DNA of 52,532 bases from an uncultured Bradyrhizobium sp. (GTDB taxonomy: Bacteria; Pseudomonadota; Alphaproteobacteria; Rhizobiales; Xanthobacteraceae): assembly GCF_936928535.1 (NCBI RefSeq), contig NZ_CAKZHY010000020.1:1-52532 (forward strand), given 5' to 3'. The translations under genes were made by a program, and so were the position numbers. A model generated the notes under the pieces. That model was given only the letters and a program-made list of their open reading frames with translations, searched no databases and was not told the origin of the DNA. Position 1 is the stretch's first letter, and each line of letters opens with the position of its first letter. Shown here piece after piece: positions 26,083-34,227 of the stretch.

Positions 26083-27620
26083 GACTGCGTCCTGCCCTGG
26101 AGGGCCTCATGACCGTTGAGGACGTACCCGGTCTCCTGCCGGGCGGCCGCGGCCGCCAGATCATGCTCGGGTCCGTCGAACGTGTAGACACGATAGAGCG
26201 GCTCACCCTGTTCGACGCGATCGCCGATCTTCTTGAACAGGCGGATGCCGGCGCCCTTGTCGAGCGGCGCACCCGCGGTGCGGGCGAGGCGGTTCAGTCG
26301 CAGGCAGTCGATCGTGGACACCACGCCGTCATGTGCCGCCTTGACGTCGAAGCTGATGGGCCCGAGCTCGGTGCTGCATTTCGAGGGGCCCTGGGCGTCG
26401 ATGATCTTCTGCATCTGCTTCAGCGCGGCGCCGCTCTCCAGCAGTTCGCGCGCGCGGGCATAGCCGGCGCCGCCACGCAGCTTCGGATCGTATTCCAGGA
26501 GATGGGCGGCGAGGCGTAGCGACTTCTCGCGCAGATCGTGCGGCGCATCCGCCTCGTTGCTGAGCACGGCCATCACATCGTTGGCCTCGAGCACCGGGCC
26601 GATGCCGTTGCCGATCGGCTGGCGGCCGTCGGTCGTGATCACCTCGACCGAGCGGCCGAACCGGTCACCGACGAATTCGAACAGCTTTCGCAGCCGCATC
26701 GCGTCGATGGCGGTGGTGACCTTCGCGGTCGGCCCGACCGGAATGTCGATCAACAGATGCGTCGAGCCCGCCGCGATCTTCTTGGACATGATCGAGGCGA
26801 CCATTTGCTCGCGCGTGTCCAGGCTGAGCGGGCGCTCGACCGAGATCAGCACGTCGTCGGCCGGCGACAGGTTCACGTGCCCGCCCCAGATCAGACATCC
26901 GTTGCAGGAGGAGACAATCGACTTCATTTCCTCGACGCCGACATTCACCCGCGCCAGCACCTCCATCGTGTCGGCCGTTCCCGCCGGCGAGGTGATGGCG
27001 CGCGAGGAGGTCTTCGGGATCGGCAGGCCATGAGCGGCGACGATCGGCACCACGACCATCGAGGTGCGGTTGCCGGGAATGCCGCCGACGCAGTGCTTGT
27101 CGACAACGATCGGGTCGGGCCACACCAGCTGGGTGCCGGCCTGGGCCATGGCGCCCGTGAGCGCGAGAAGTTCGTCAGTGGTGATGAAGCTCGCCGAGCC
27201 GATCAGGAAGGCGGCGATCTCCATGTCGGAATAACGAAAATGGGCAAGGTCGTTGATGATCGCGCCGATCTCCGCCTTATCGAGCGTTTGACCCCGGATC
27301 TTGGCGCGCACCGCCTCGAGGCTTTCCGGCGGCGCGGCCGGCGCGACCGTGACCAGGGTGCCGACCGGCTTGCCGAAGCGATGGAACGCGGGCTCGGAAA
27401 GGCCGATCTCGTCCGGGGCTGCCAAGGCATCGTCATCGGTGATGAGCAGCGTCGCGAGCATTGTCTTGTCGTCGAGACGCAGCTCGACGCGACTGAAGCC
27501 GCGAAAGATGTCGGCCCGCAGCGCCTTCGACCGCCTGGAAACGACCACGACGTTCTCGCGGCCCGTATCGAGATGGACGCGGCATGTCTTGAGCTGGGAG
27601 GGTGGGGGATTGGAATTCAT
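26079..27620 (-). CDS. Thymidine/AMP phosphorylase family protein
   Basis: A 513-residue class II nucleoside phosphorylase with the extra N-terminal domain (about 85 residues) of archaeal AMP phosphorylases. The phosphate/substrate region reads [15 protein letters not shown] and then [17 protein letters not shown]; the PGNRT and SSRAITS features are those of AMP phosphorylases, not the DKHSTGG...SGRGLGHTGGT of true thymidine phosphorylases. The expected reaction is a nucleoside 5'-monophosphate plus phosphate giving base and ribose 1,5-bisphosphate. An upstream ATG at 27650 is possible, but a FixK-like box at 27677-27690 would place the transcript start near 27642, favouring 27620. It is the first gene of the coupled operon. 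Confidence 0.85.
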   Translation of the reverse strand: MNSNPPPSQLKTCRVHLDTGRENVVVVSRRSKALRADIFRGFSRVELRLDDKTMLATLLITDDDALAAPDEIGLSEPAFHRFGKPVGTLVTVAPAAPPESLEAVRAKIRGQTLDKAEIGAIINDLAHFRYSDMEIAAFLIGSASFITTDELLALTGAMAQAGTQLVWPDPIVVDKHCVGGIPGNRTSMVVVPIVAAHGLPIPKTSSRAITSPAGTADTMEVLARVNVGVEEMKSIVSSCNGCLIWGGHVNLSPADDVLISVERPLSLDTREQMVASIMSKKIAAGSTHLLIDIPVGPTAKVTTAIDAMRLRKLFEFVGDRFGRSVEVITTDGRQPIGNGIGPVLEANDVMAVLSNEADAPHDLREKSLRLAAHLLEYDPKLRGGAGYARARELLESGAALKQMQKIIDAQGPSKCSTELGPISFDVKAAHDGVVSTIDCLRLNRLARTAGAPLDKGAGIRLFKKIGDRVEQGEPLYRVYTFDGPEHDLAAAAARQETGYVLNGHEALQGRTQS

Positions 27621-27676
27621 GATCGGACCGCGGGAAGCTGGGTCCGTCATGCTTAACTGCCGTCGCCTCGACGGGC

Positions 27677-27690
27677 TTGACTCAGATCAT
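27677..27690 (-). promoter_or_regulatory. Near-match FixK box before the phosphorylase operon
   Basis: On the minus strand the site reads ATGATCTGAGTCAA, two differences from TTGATCTGGGTCAA. Its centre is about 63 nt before the ATG at 27620, the right place for a class II activator site. Confidence 0.5.
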
Positions 27691-27786
27691 GGTCCGCGAG
27701 ATCGGCTACTTATTACGAGCCAATGGGGCCGCGCCTTGCGCGACCGGGTGGCCAGCAATGACGATACTTGAGGATGAGGCGTGGCG

Positions 27787-27951
27787 TTACTTCGTGGCCG
27801 CGCTGATCGAGTTGAACTTGTTGCTCAGGAGGACGCTGCCCGTGTTGGTCACGACTGTGACGATGGCGAGCGCGATACCGGCGGCGATCAGGCCATACTC
27901 GATCGCGGTGGCACCCTTCTCATCGGCAAGAAACGACCTGATCACAATCAT
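27787..27951 (-). CDS. Flp/Fap-type IVb pilin
   Basis: A 54-residue Flp pilin precursor. A short leader ends at G before ATAIEYGLIAAGIALAIVTV; the G-x4-E-Y processing motif and the hydrophobic helix after it are the family signature for cleavage by a TadV/CpaA peptidase. The frame is open to 28038, but the ATG at 27951, with AGGAG about 8 nt upstream, gives the normal length. No tad/cpa assembly genes are in this window, so it is either an orphan pilin or uses machinery encoded elsewhere. Confidence 0.88.
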   Translation of the reverse strand: MIVIRSFLADEKGATAIEYGLIAAGIALAIVTVVTNTGSVLLSNKFNSISAATK

Positions 27952-28135
27952 CGCCAACTCCTGTTCATCCGGTCCAATGTAGGCGCGCGTCGTTATCAAA
28001 CTGGTAAAGCGATCGATGAGGCGCATTGCGCGCATCAAATTGCAGGTCCGGCCGAGCCAGCCTGCCGTGTCTTAACGTAACAGCCGTTAAACGAAGGTTT
28101 CATTATCCACTTCAAATGAGCGGAAGCAGCCAGCC

Positions 28136-28315
28136 TCAGCTGGCGGTGTGTCCCGGCGCATCCTTGCGCGGGCGTCCGAGCGCTGCGGCGAGGCGCCCGA
28201 ACAGATCGCTGATGACAAGCGACCGCGCCCGCACCACCGTATCGGCGATGCGTTCTTCCTCGGCCGTGTCACTCACGAGGCCGATGTAGTTCTTCCTGGC
28301 GTCCTGCTGCGGCAC
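28136..28315 (-). CDS. Putative small protein, GTG start
   Basis: A 59-residue frame starting PQQDARKNYIGLVSDTAEEE and continuing with a helix-like ADTVVRARSLVISDLFGRLAAALGRP. The composition is protein-like, with balanced charge and amphipathic helices, unlike shadow frames in this GC-rich DNA. The only in-frame starts are GTG at 28315 or later GTGs, because a TGA lies seven codons upstream. The ribosome binding site is weak. It sits between the Flp pilin gene and the 77-residue gene, on the same strand. No function is recognised and it may not be expressed. Confidence 0.42.
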   Translation of the reverse strand: MPQQDARKNYIGLVSDTAEEERIADTVVRARSLVISDLFGRLAAALGRPRKDAPGHTAS

Positions 28316-28504
28316 GGAGGTGCGAACCCTGGCTCAGTCGATGGCGAACCATGGTGTGCGCAAAGGCAATCAGCGGTTAATTTCGTATCCCGTAGGAATA
28401 CCCGGTGCGGCGAGTTGGCGCCACGCGCGAGAAATGACCCGGCGGCTTAAGGGATTGTTGAGGCTGTTCGTCAACCGGTCGGCAAGCATACCGGTGGCGG
28501 CGCG

Positions 28505-28738
28505 TCAGCGCCTGCCGTCTGCATTCAGCGCGCGCAGCATGCCGATGCGGGCGAATAGCAACCAGCCGCCGCCGGTCTCCGCCGCGTTGATCAGCATCTC
28601 GATTGCAGTCTGCCAGCGCGGCTCCTGCTGCTCGTCCTCGGGCAGCCGCATGATGAAGTCGGCGGCCTCCTGCAGCGTGCGCAGGCTGCGTCCGCCGCGC
28701 ATCCCGATCGGATCGGCGAACGGCGTCGACCAGGGCAT
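28505..28738 (-). CDS. Small protein of unknown function (77 aa)
   Basis: A 77-residue, apparently soluble, mostly helical protein with the core SLRTLQEAADFIMRLPEDEQ and WQTAIEMLINAAETGGGWLL. The composition is clearly protein-like, and I recall similar short proteins being widespread in Bradyrhizobium genomes, without a known role. An internal ATG at 28702 is an alternative start. It follows the ku gene on the same strand by 58 bp and could share its transcript. Confidence 0.68.
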   Translation of the reverse strand: MPWSTPFADPIGMRGGRSLRTLQEAADFIMRLPEDEQQEPRWQTAIEMLINAAETGGGWLLFARIGMLRALNADGRR

Positions 28739-28796
28739 GTCAGGCCGCTCGATCGGAAAGGGAAGACGTCACGGCGCGGCCGTCGATGTGATGCGG

Positions 28797-29798
28797 TCAG
28801 CCGGCCTTCTTGGTCCGTGTCGTGGTCGCGCGCACCGGCTTGTCGGCCTTCTTCGGTGCGGCTTCCTTGGCCGCTGCGTCCTTGCCGCCCTTGCCGGAGA
28901 TCGGCAGCAGCATCTCGCGCTGGCCCTCGACGCGCTTCTTCGGCTTCTTGGCCTTTGCCGTTTCCTTTGCCGTTTCCTTGGCGGTGTCTTTGGCGACCTT
29001 CGCTGCGGGCGCCGCCTCCTTCTCGTTCGCGAGGCTCTTTTTCAACGCGTCCATCAGATTGATGACGTTGCCGCCGCTCTTCGGCGTGGACTTGGCCGCG
29101 ATCGGCGTGCCGGCGCGCTTCTTGTTGATGAGATCGATCAGCGCGGTCTCGTAATGATCTTCGAACAGTTCGGGCTCGAACGCGCCAGACTTCTTCTCGA
29201 CGATGTGCTTGGCGAGGTCGAGCATGTCCTTGGTCAGCTTCACGTCCTGGATGTCGTCGAAATACTCGGTCTCGCTGCGCACCTCATAGGGGTAGCGCAG
29301 CAGCGTGCCCATCAGCCCGCTCTCGAGCGGCTCCAGCGCAATGATGTGCTCGCGGTTGGTCAGGACGACGCGGCCGATCGCGACCTTGTCCATGCTGCGA
29401 ATGGTCTCACGGATCACCGCATAGGCGTCGTGGCCGACCTTGCCGTCGGGCACGAGGTAATAGGGGCGGATCAGGTAGCGGTTGTCGATGTCGGCCTTCG
29501 GCACGAATTCATCGATATCGATCGTGTGGGTCGAGTCCAGTGCGATATCGTCGAGCTCGTCCTTGGTGACCTCGATGTAGGTGTCGGTATCGACCTTGTA
29601 GCCCTTGACGATGTCCTCGGAGGTCACCTCGTCACCGGTCTCGGCATCGACCTTCAGATATTTGATCCGATGGCCGGTCTTGCGATTGATCTGGTTGAAC
29701 GAGACCTTCTCGGTATCCGACGTGGCCGGATACAGCGCGACCGGGCAGGTCACGAGCGAGAGACGCAGAAAACCCTTCCAATTGGCGCGGGGGGCCAT
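28797..29798 (-). CDS. ku: Ku protein (non-homologous end joining)
   Basis: A 333-residue bacterial Ku, the homodimeric ring that threads onto DNA ends and recruits LigD. The Ku core runs from WKGFLRLSLVTCPVALYPA to about residue 235, with the typical RPYYLVPDGK and MLDLAKHIVEKK segments. A roughly 95-residue Lys/Ala-rich tail with repeated KETAKETAK follows; such basic tails bind DNA and help partner recruitment in other Ku proteins. No ligD is in the window. Bradyrhizobia often carry several ku copies, so this may be one of a set. Confidence 0.95.
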   Translation of the reverse strand: MAPRANWKGFLRLSLVTCPVALYPATSDTEKVSFNQINRKTGHRIKYLKVDAETGDEVTSEDIVKGYKVDTDTYIEVTKDELDDIALDSTHTIDIDEFVPKADIDNRYLIRPYYLVPDGKVGHDAYAVIRETIRSMDKVAIGRVVLTNREHIIALEPLESGLMGTLLRYPYEVRSETEYFDDIQDVKLTKDMLDLAKHIVEKKSGAFEPELFEDHYETALIDLINKKRAGTPIAAKSTPKSGGNVINLMDALKKSLANEKEAAPAAKVAKDTAKETAKETAKAKKPKKRVEGQREMLLPISGKGGKDAAAKEAAPKKADKPVRATTTRTKKAG

Positions 29799-29941
29799 GG
29801 GCTACTCCAAACGCAACAGGGACAGACCTATGAGGATACCATCGGGGAACAGCGAATCATACACGCCTTGTCTCGGAATCTTGCAACTGCGTTAACCAGT
29901 CGCTCACCCCAGCGGTTTGGGCCGATCCAGCTCTAAAAACC

Positions 29942-29966
29942 GGAACATCAAATCGGATCGGGCGTT
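29942..29966 (+). promoter_or_regulatory. EcfG-type general stress promoter
   Basis: GGAAC, 16 bases, then CGTT matches the alphaproteobacterial EcfG consensus GGAAC-N16/17-CGTT. It lies about 69 bp before the ATG of the 51-residue membrane protein. Confidence 0.55.
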
Positions 29967-30034
29967 GGCTCGGGACGCAGGGCCGCGAGGAGGTCGCGGT
30001 CATCGGAGGCGACATCCGGAGATTTGAGGTCACC

Positions 30035-30190
30035 ATGGCAGCCACGCGAGAGCACGATCAGATCGTTGAAACGGCCACCGAGGCGCGCCAGGCCGAACCC
30101 GGGCCCTCCGTGGCCGCGCTGCTCGCCATTTCGACCGGGCTCGCGATCCTAATCCTCGCCGTTATCTGGTTCGTGTTCTTCCGGACCTGA
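30035..30190 (+). CDS. Small single-pass membrane protein (51 aa)
   Basis: A 51-residue protein with a charged N-terminus (MAATREHDQIVETATEARQ) and one membrane helix (about residues 26-48, ALLAISTGLAILILAVIWF) ending in FFRT. GAGGT sits 5 nt before the ATG. A consensus EcfG promoter lies upstream, so it is probably a general-stress gene. No function is recognised. A strong hairpin follows 69 bp after the stop codon. The coding call rests on the ribosome binding site, the promoter and the clean membrane-protein composition. Confidence 0.66.
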   Translation: MAATREHDQIVETATEARQAEPGPSVAALLAISTGLAILILAVIWFVFFRT

Positions 30191-30258
30191 CGGAGAGCTG
30201 AAGGGCAAATCAATCAGGAAGGGAGGACCTTCCGAATAGCCGCGGTCAGCGGCACATT

Positions 30259-30301
30259 GCGCCCGCCATGCTGCCGGCTCGTCCGGCAGCATGGCGGGCG
30301 C
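30259..30301. repeat. Perfect 19-bp inverted repeat
   Basis: Arms GCGCCCGCCATGCTGCCGG (30259-30277) and its exact complement (30283-30301) flank a 5-nt loop. No U-run follows on either strand. It lies between the 51-residue gene and feuP and may stop transcription or be a mobile palindromic element. Confidence 0.8.
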
Positions 30302-30352
30302 TGTCGCATTCGTCGCGAACACATCGTATATGACCAAAAAGTAACGCTCACA

Positions 30353-30376
30353 GTTCCCTGTGTTCATATTCAGTTC
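30353..30376 (+). promoter_or_regulatory. Spaced GTTC repeats upstream of feuP
   Basis: GTTC occurs at 30353, 30362 and 30373, near helical-turn spacing, ending 57 bp before the feuP start. This could be a tandem site for the OmpR-type regulator itself. The last two copies also fit GTTC-N7-GTTC, the alphaproteobacterial LexA pattern, but such a match is expected by chance about once in a window this size. Confidence 0.3.
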
Positions 30377-30433
30377 ACGCCGGAATTGATCATCTCTGGC
30401 GATCGATCGTGCGGTCTATTTCTGGAGAGAAGC

Positions 30434-31108
30434 GTGCGCCTGCTTGTTGTTGAGGACGACCCTGATCTCAATCGCCAGCTCACCAAGGCGCTGACGGACG
30501 CCGGCTACGTCGTCGACCGCGCGTTCGACGGGGAAGAGGGGCATTATCTCGGCGACAACGAACCATACGACGCCGTGGTGCTCGATATCGGCCTGCCCAA
30601 GAAGGACGGCATCTCGGTGCTGGAGGCCTGGCGCCGCAACGGCCGCACCATGCCGGTTTTGATCCTCACCGCGCGCGACCGCTGGAGCGACAAGGTGCAG
30701 GGCTTCGATGCCGGCGCCGATGATTACGTGCCGAAACCGTTCCATCTGGAGGAGGTGCTGGCGCGGATCCGCGCGCTGCTGCGCCGTTCGACCGGCCATG
30801 CCCAGAGCGAGCTCTCTTGCGGACCTGTCACGCTCGACACCCGCACCGGCCGGGTCAGCGTGTCGGGCAATCCCGTGAAGATGACCTCGCACGAATATCG
30901 GCTTCTGGCCTACCTCATGCACCATTCCGGCCGCGTAGTATCGCGCACCGAGCTGGTCGAGCACCTCTACGACCAGGATTTTGACCGCGACTCCAACACG
31001 ATTGAGGTCTTTGTCGGCCGCATCCGCAAGAAGCTCGACGTCGACATCATCCAGACCGTCCGCGGCCTCGGCTATCTCCTGACCCCGCCGCCGGCCCCCG
31101 GCGCCTGA
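30434..31108 (+). CDS. feuP: FeuP-like OmpR-family response regulator
   Basis: A 224-residue response regulator with a receiver domain (acidic pocket EDD at 7-9, phospho-acceptor D51 in LDIGLPKKDG, KPF near 101) and a C-terminal winged helix ending ETV/QTVRGLGYLL-like. The sequence resembles rhizobial FeuP throughout, including EEGHYLGDNEPYDA and TSHEYRLLAYLMHH. FeuP with kinase FeuQ controls cyclic glucan export and envelope adaptation in Sinorhizobium and was first linked to iron uptake in Rhizobium leguminosarum. The start is GTG at 30434, after GGAGA. I see no gene for the periplasmic inhibitor FeuN upstream. Confidence 0.88.
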   Translation: MRLLVVEDDPDLNRQLTKALTDAGYVVDRAFDGEEGHYLGDNEPYDAVVLDIGLPKKDGISVLEAWRRNGRTMPVLILTARDRWSDKVQGFDAGADDYVPKPFHLEEVLARIRALLRRSTGHAQSELSCGPVTLDTRTGRVSVSGNPVKMTSHEYRLLAYLMHHSGRVVSRTELVEHLYDQDFDRDSNTIEVFVGRIRKKLDVDIIQTVRGLGYLLTPPPAPGA

Positions 31109-31154
31109 GGGGTGTGGGCTTGACGGGCGGCCCGACACGGGCCTTGGTCCTGAA

Positions 31155-32576
31155 ATGACCGCCGACGCCCTGCCACCTCGCGCCACCGGGATCATTCCGA
31201 TGCCCGCCAGCTCGCTTGCCAACCGACTGTTCCTGTCGGCGACCGCCTGGCTCGTGGTGATCCTCGCCATCACAGGCGTGGTGCTGTCGTCGGTCTACAA
31301 GAATGCGACCGAGCGGGCTTTCGACCGCCGTCTCAACCTTTATCTGCGCACACTCATTGCCGAGGTCGCCACCCCCGACGAGCCGCCGGATCGCCAGTTC
31401 CAGTCGCTCGGCGAGCCCCTGTTCGAGCTGCCGCTGTCCGGCTGGTACTGGCAGATCACGCGCACCGACACCGAGAAGCCGGAGGTGCGCTCCTCGCGCT
31501 CGCTGTGGGACAAGAAGCTGCCGAAGCTGGAAGATCAGGGCGTCGAGCTCACGGCCGCCGGCATTCGCCTCGCTTATGTCGACGGGCCGGAGGGCCAGAA
31601 TCTACGCATGGTCGAGCGTCCGGTCGATCTCGGCGCCGACGGCAAATATCTCGTCAGCGTCGCCGGCGATTCCACCGAGATCTTCGACGAGACCCGCAGC
31701 TTCGACTACTATCTCGGCGGCACTTTCACCGCACTCGGCATCGTGCTGCTGCTGACCACCGTATTCCAGGTTCGCTTCGGTCTCGCACCGCTCAAGCGCA
31801 TCTCGGAGGCTATCGCCGACATCCGTTCGGGCCGGGCGGAGCGGCTCGAGGGCGAATTCCCGGTCGAGATCGCGCCGCTCGCGCGCGAGACCAACGCGCT
31901 GATCGATGCCAACAGGGAGATCGTCGAGCGCGCCCGCACCCATGTCGGCAATCTCGCCCATGCGATCAAGACGCCGCTGTCCGTGATCGTCAACGAAGCC
32001 GGAACGCACGCGGCCGATCCGTTCGCGGCCAAGGTGATGGAGCAGGCGGACGTGATGCGCAGCCAGCTTGCGCATCATCTGGAGCGGGCCCGCATCGCGG
32101 CGAGGGTCTCGATCGTCGGCACCGTGACCGAGGTCGCCCCCGCCATCGAAGCGCTGCGGCGGACCATGGAGAAGATCCATCGCGGCCGCGGCATCGTGGT
32201 CGAGGCCAAGGCCGATCCGGCGGCGAAATTCCGCGGCGAGCGCCAGGATCTGGAGGAGATGGTCGGCAATCTGGTCGACAACGCCTGCAAATGGGCGGCC
32301 TCGCGCGTCTTCATCGAGGTCCTGGTCGAAGCTCCGGCCGAGGCGGGCGCCGGCCCCAGGCTGCGGCTGATCGTCGATGATGACGGCCGCGGCCTGTCCG
32401 AAGCCGAGCGGGCCCAGGTCTCCCGGCGCGGCCAGCGGCTCGATGAGTCGAAGCCGGGCTCCGGGCTCGGTCTGTCGATCGTAACCGACCTTGCCGCGCT
32501 CTATGGCGGCAGCCTCTCGCTTGGCAGCGCCCCGATCGGGGGGCTGCGGGCCGAGCTGGTGCTGCCGGGAATTTAA
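31155..32576 (+). CDS. feuQ: FeuQ-like sensor histidine kinase
   Basis: A 473-residue inner-membrane kinase, partner of the preceding regulator (46 bp apart). Helix 1 (about 22-45) and helix 2 (about 190-212) bracket a roughly 145-residue periplasmic sensor. HAMP and the dimerisation domain follow, with phospho-acceptor H269 in NLAHAIKTPLSV. The ATPase domain has NLVDNACKWA, DDDGRGL and GSGLGLSIV. HAIKTPL instead of HELRTPL is usual in this PhoQ/FeuQ-type group. The ATG at 31203 is an alternative start. Confidence 0.88.
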   Translation: MTADALPPRATGIIPMPASSLANRLFLSATAWLVVILAITGVVLSSVYKNATERAFDRRLNLYLRTLIAEVATPDEPPDRQFQSLGEPLFELPLSGWYWQITRTDTEKPEVRSSRSLWDKKLPKLEDQGVELTAAGIRLAYVDGPEGQNLRMVERPVDLGADGKYLVSVAGDSTEIFDETRSFDYYLGGTFTALGIVLLLTTVFQVRFGLAPLKRISEAIADIRSGRAERLEGEFPVEIAPLARETNALIDANREIVERARTHVGNLAHAIKTPLSVIVNEAGTHAADPFAAKVMEQADVMRSQLAHHLERARIAARVSIVGTVTEVAPAIEALRRTMEKIHRGRGIVVEAKADPAAKFRGERQDLEEMVGNLVDNACKWAASRVFIEVLVEAPAEAGAGPRLRLIVDDDGRGLSEAERAQVSRRGQRLDESKPGSGLGLSIVTDLAALYGGSLSLGSAPIGGLRAELVLPGI

Positions 32577-32677
32577 TCCTCTGATTTGGCACGATTATTT
32601 GGACTTCCGGTGGAAACCCTGGGGTTTCGGAGCGACTTCCTCAACGGCTTCTTAAGGCGCGCCAACCTATGATCGGC

Positions 32678-32698
32678 GCGGACGCATCCTACGTCCGC
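32678..32698. terminator. Hairpin after feuQ
   Basis: Arms GCGGACG and CGTCCGC enclose a 7-nt loop, 102 bp after the feuQ stop and 27 bp before the next gene. There is no U-run, so the role as terminator or leader structure is uncertain. Confidence 0.3.
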
Positions 32699-32724
32699 CA
32701 CTTTACCGTGCATTACCCGGGCGC

Positions 32725-34128
32725 ATGAGCCAGACATCGATCGAGCGGCTGAGGGAATATCTCGCGCAGCTCCCGCCGCAGGCGCAAGCGCTGCTGATGC
32801 GGGAGTTCGAGCGTGCGCTCGAGCGCGGTCAGGACACGGCTGTCGCCACCCTCGTGCTCGAGCAGCTGCGCAAGATCGTGCGCAAGGTCGAAGCCGACGA
32901 AGCCACGCCGCCGCGAACCGATGATCTGTCACGGCTGCTGTTCCAGATCGTGGAACCGTTCCTGGTCGAAGCCGGCGCGCCAATCAGGGTCGGCCAGATC
33001 CGCCGCTCCTCCCTGCATCCGATCTGGCAATGGCTCGGCCGCGACGGTGCCCCCGACAAGATCAGCGAATTCGAGGCGGCGCTGGCGCGCATGCCGGCGA
33101 CAGACAGTTCAGGACAGGTCGAGGCGCTGACGCTCAAGCTTCAGGCCGTGGCCGCGGACGCCATCTTCGAGCTGACGGGGCCGGGCGGCGGCGACAAGTC
33201 GCGTGCACTTGCCCGTGTCGGCCCGCCCAACGTGATCGAAGACCTCTATTCGATCGGGGCGGTGCTCTCCGTCCGCGAGGCCCTGGGCACGCTCAATGAA
33301 AAGCTGCCGCGCTTCCTGCGTGCGTTCGGCGATCCCCAGATCGCCTCGGTGACTGCTGCGCTCAACATTCCCGCGCTGCAGACGCCGCAGATGCTGCCCT
33401 TTGCGCTGTCCGTGGTGGTCCAGCGCATGACCGCGCCGTGGCAGATCATTCGCCTCGCCATCAAGATCGCCGCGTCCGACGACGAGATCCGTGTCGCGGC
33501 GACCCCGTATGGAGTTGCCGTCACGATGGCGCTGCACGATTTGTCCCGCGTTGCCGCCAATCTGCGCATGGACATCAAGCGCGGCCATTTCGAGACCGTC
33601 GCCGACAATCTGAAGACGCTGCATGACGGCGTGCGCGGCCTGCGCACCGAGCTCGACCTGCGCAACGACTCCACCTGGGGCAAGCAGCTGACCTCGATCC
33701 GGGCCGACATCTCCAATGCCCTGCAGTCGGAGATCGACAGCGTTCCCGGCCGGGTTCGCCGTATTCTGCGTCAGCGTCCCGAAAAGGACATTCCGCCCGG
33801 AGCACGCATCGACACCACCGAGGTCGAGGAAACCGTGGCGCTGATCGACTTCGTCGCGACCTGTCGCAACTATGCCAGCGAACTCGCGATCAACGAGGTG
33901 ACGCTGCGCACCTATTCCGACCTCCAGCAATATGTCGAACGCTCGACCGAGCAGGCGGTGCAGTCGCTGCGCGGCGCAGATCACAAGGTCCGCGCCTACC
34001 GGCAGCAGCAGGTGCAGGCCGCGATCCGCTTCTGCCAGGTGCTGTTCGGCGACGATTACGCCTCGCTGATGAGCCGCGCCGCGGAAAACGCAGCGACCGG
34101 CGAACGCAAATCGACGCGCGCAAGCTGA
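32725..34128 (+). CDS. Conserved-looking protein of unknown function (467 aa)
   Basis: A 467-residue, mainly helical protein without signal peptide or membrane segments. The N-terminus (MSQTSIERLREYLAQLPPQA) and a C-terminal half rich in heptad-like patterns (ALHDLSRVAANLRMDIKRGH, LRTELDLRNDSTWGKQLTSI) suggest coiled-coil or helical-bundle structure. I recognise no domain. The codon use and composition match neighbouring genes, so it is real. It is a single gene between feuPQ and the cyc operon. Its position is compatible with a role near the envelope or in replication/division, but nothing in the sequence decides this. Confidence 0.75.
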   Translation: MSQTSIERLREYLAQLPPQAQALLMREFERALERGQDTAVATLVLEQLRKIVRKVEADEATPPRTDDLSRLLFQIVEPFLVEAGAPIRVGQIRRSSLHPIWQWLGRDGAPDKISEFEAALARMPATDSSGQVEALTLKLQAVAADAIFELTGPGGGDKSRALARVGPPNVIEDLYSIGAVLSVREALGTLNEKLPRFLRAFGDPQIASVTAALNIPALQTPQMLPFALSVVVQRMTAPWQIIRLAIKIAASDDEIRVAATPYGVAVTMALHDLSRVAANLRMDIKRGHFETVADNLKTLHDGVRGLRTELDLRNDSTWGKQLTSIRADISNALQSEIDSVPGRVRRILRQRPEKDIPPGARIDTTEVEETVALIDFVATCRNYASELAINEVTLRTYSDLQQYVERSTEQAVQSLRGADHKVRAYRQQQVQAAIRFCQVLFGDDYASLMSRAAENAATGERKSTRAS

Positions 34129-34227
34129 TTCAGGCGTATTTTTTCGTAGCTACAATTTGTGGTTGACGGTGCCGGCCGCGAGCCCTACGGTCGCCGTGCA
34201 AGTTTTGGACTTTCTATTTGTGGGCGC

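Noticed and set aside
28797..29798. Complete end-joining locus (ku plus ligD)
   Set aside because: Only ku is present; no ligase gene is found in the window.
30149..30367. 72-codon minus-strand frame
   Set aside because: It runs through the 19-bp hairpin and opposite the small membrane protein's end; there is no coding character.
30362..30376. GTTC-N7-GTTC as a LexA/SOS box before feuP
   Set aside because: It matches the alphaproteobacterial pattern, but one or two matches are expected by chance in 52 kb, and feuPQ is not an SOS-type operon; a tandem response-regulator site is equally likely.
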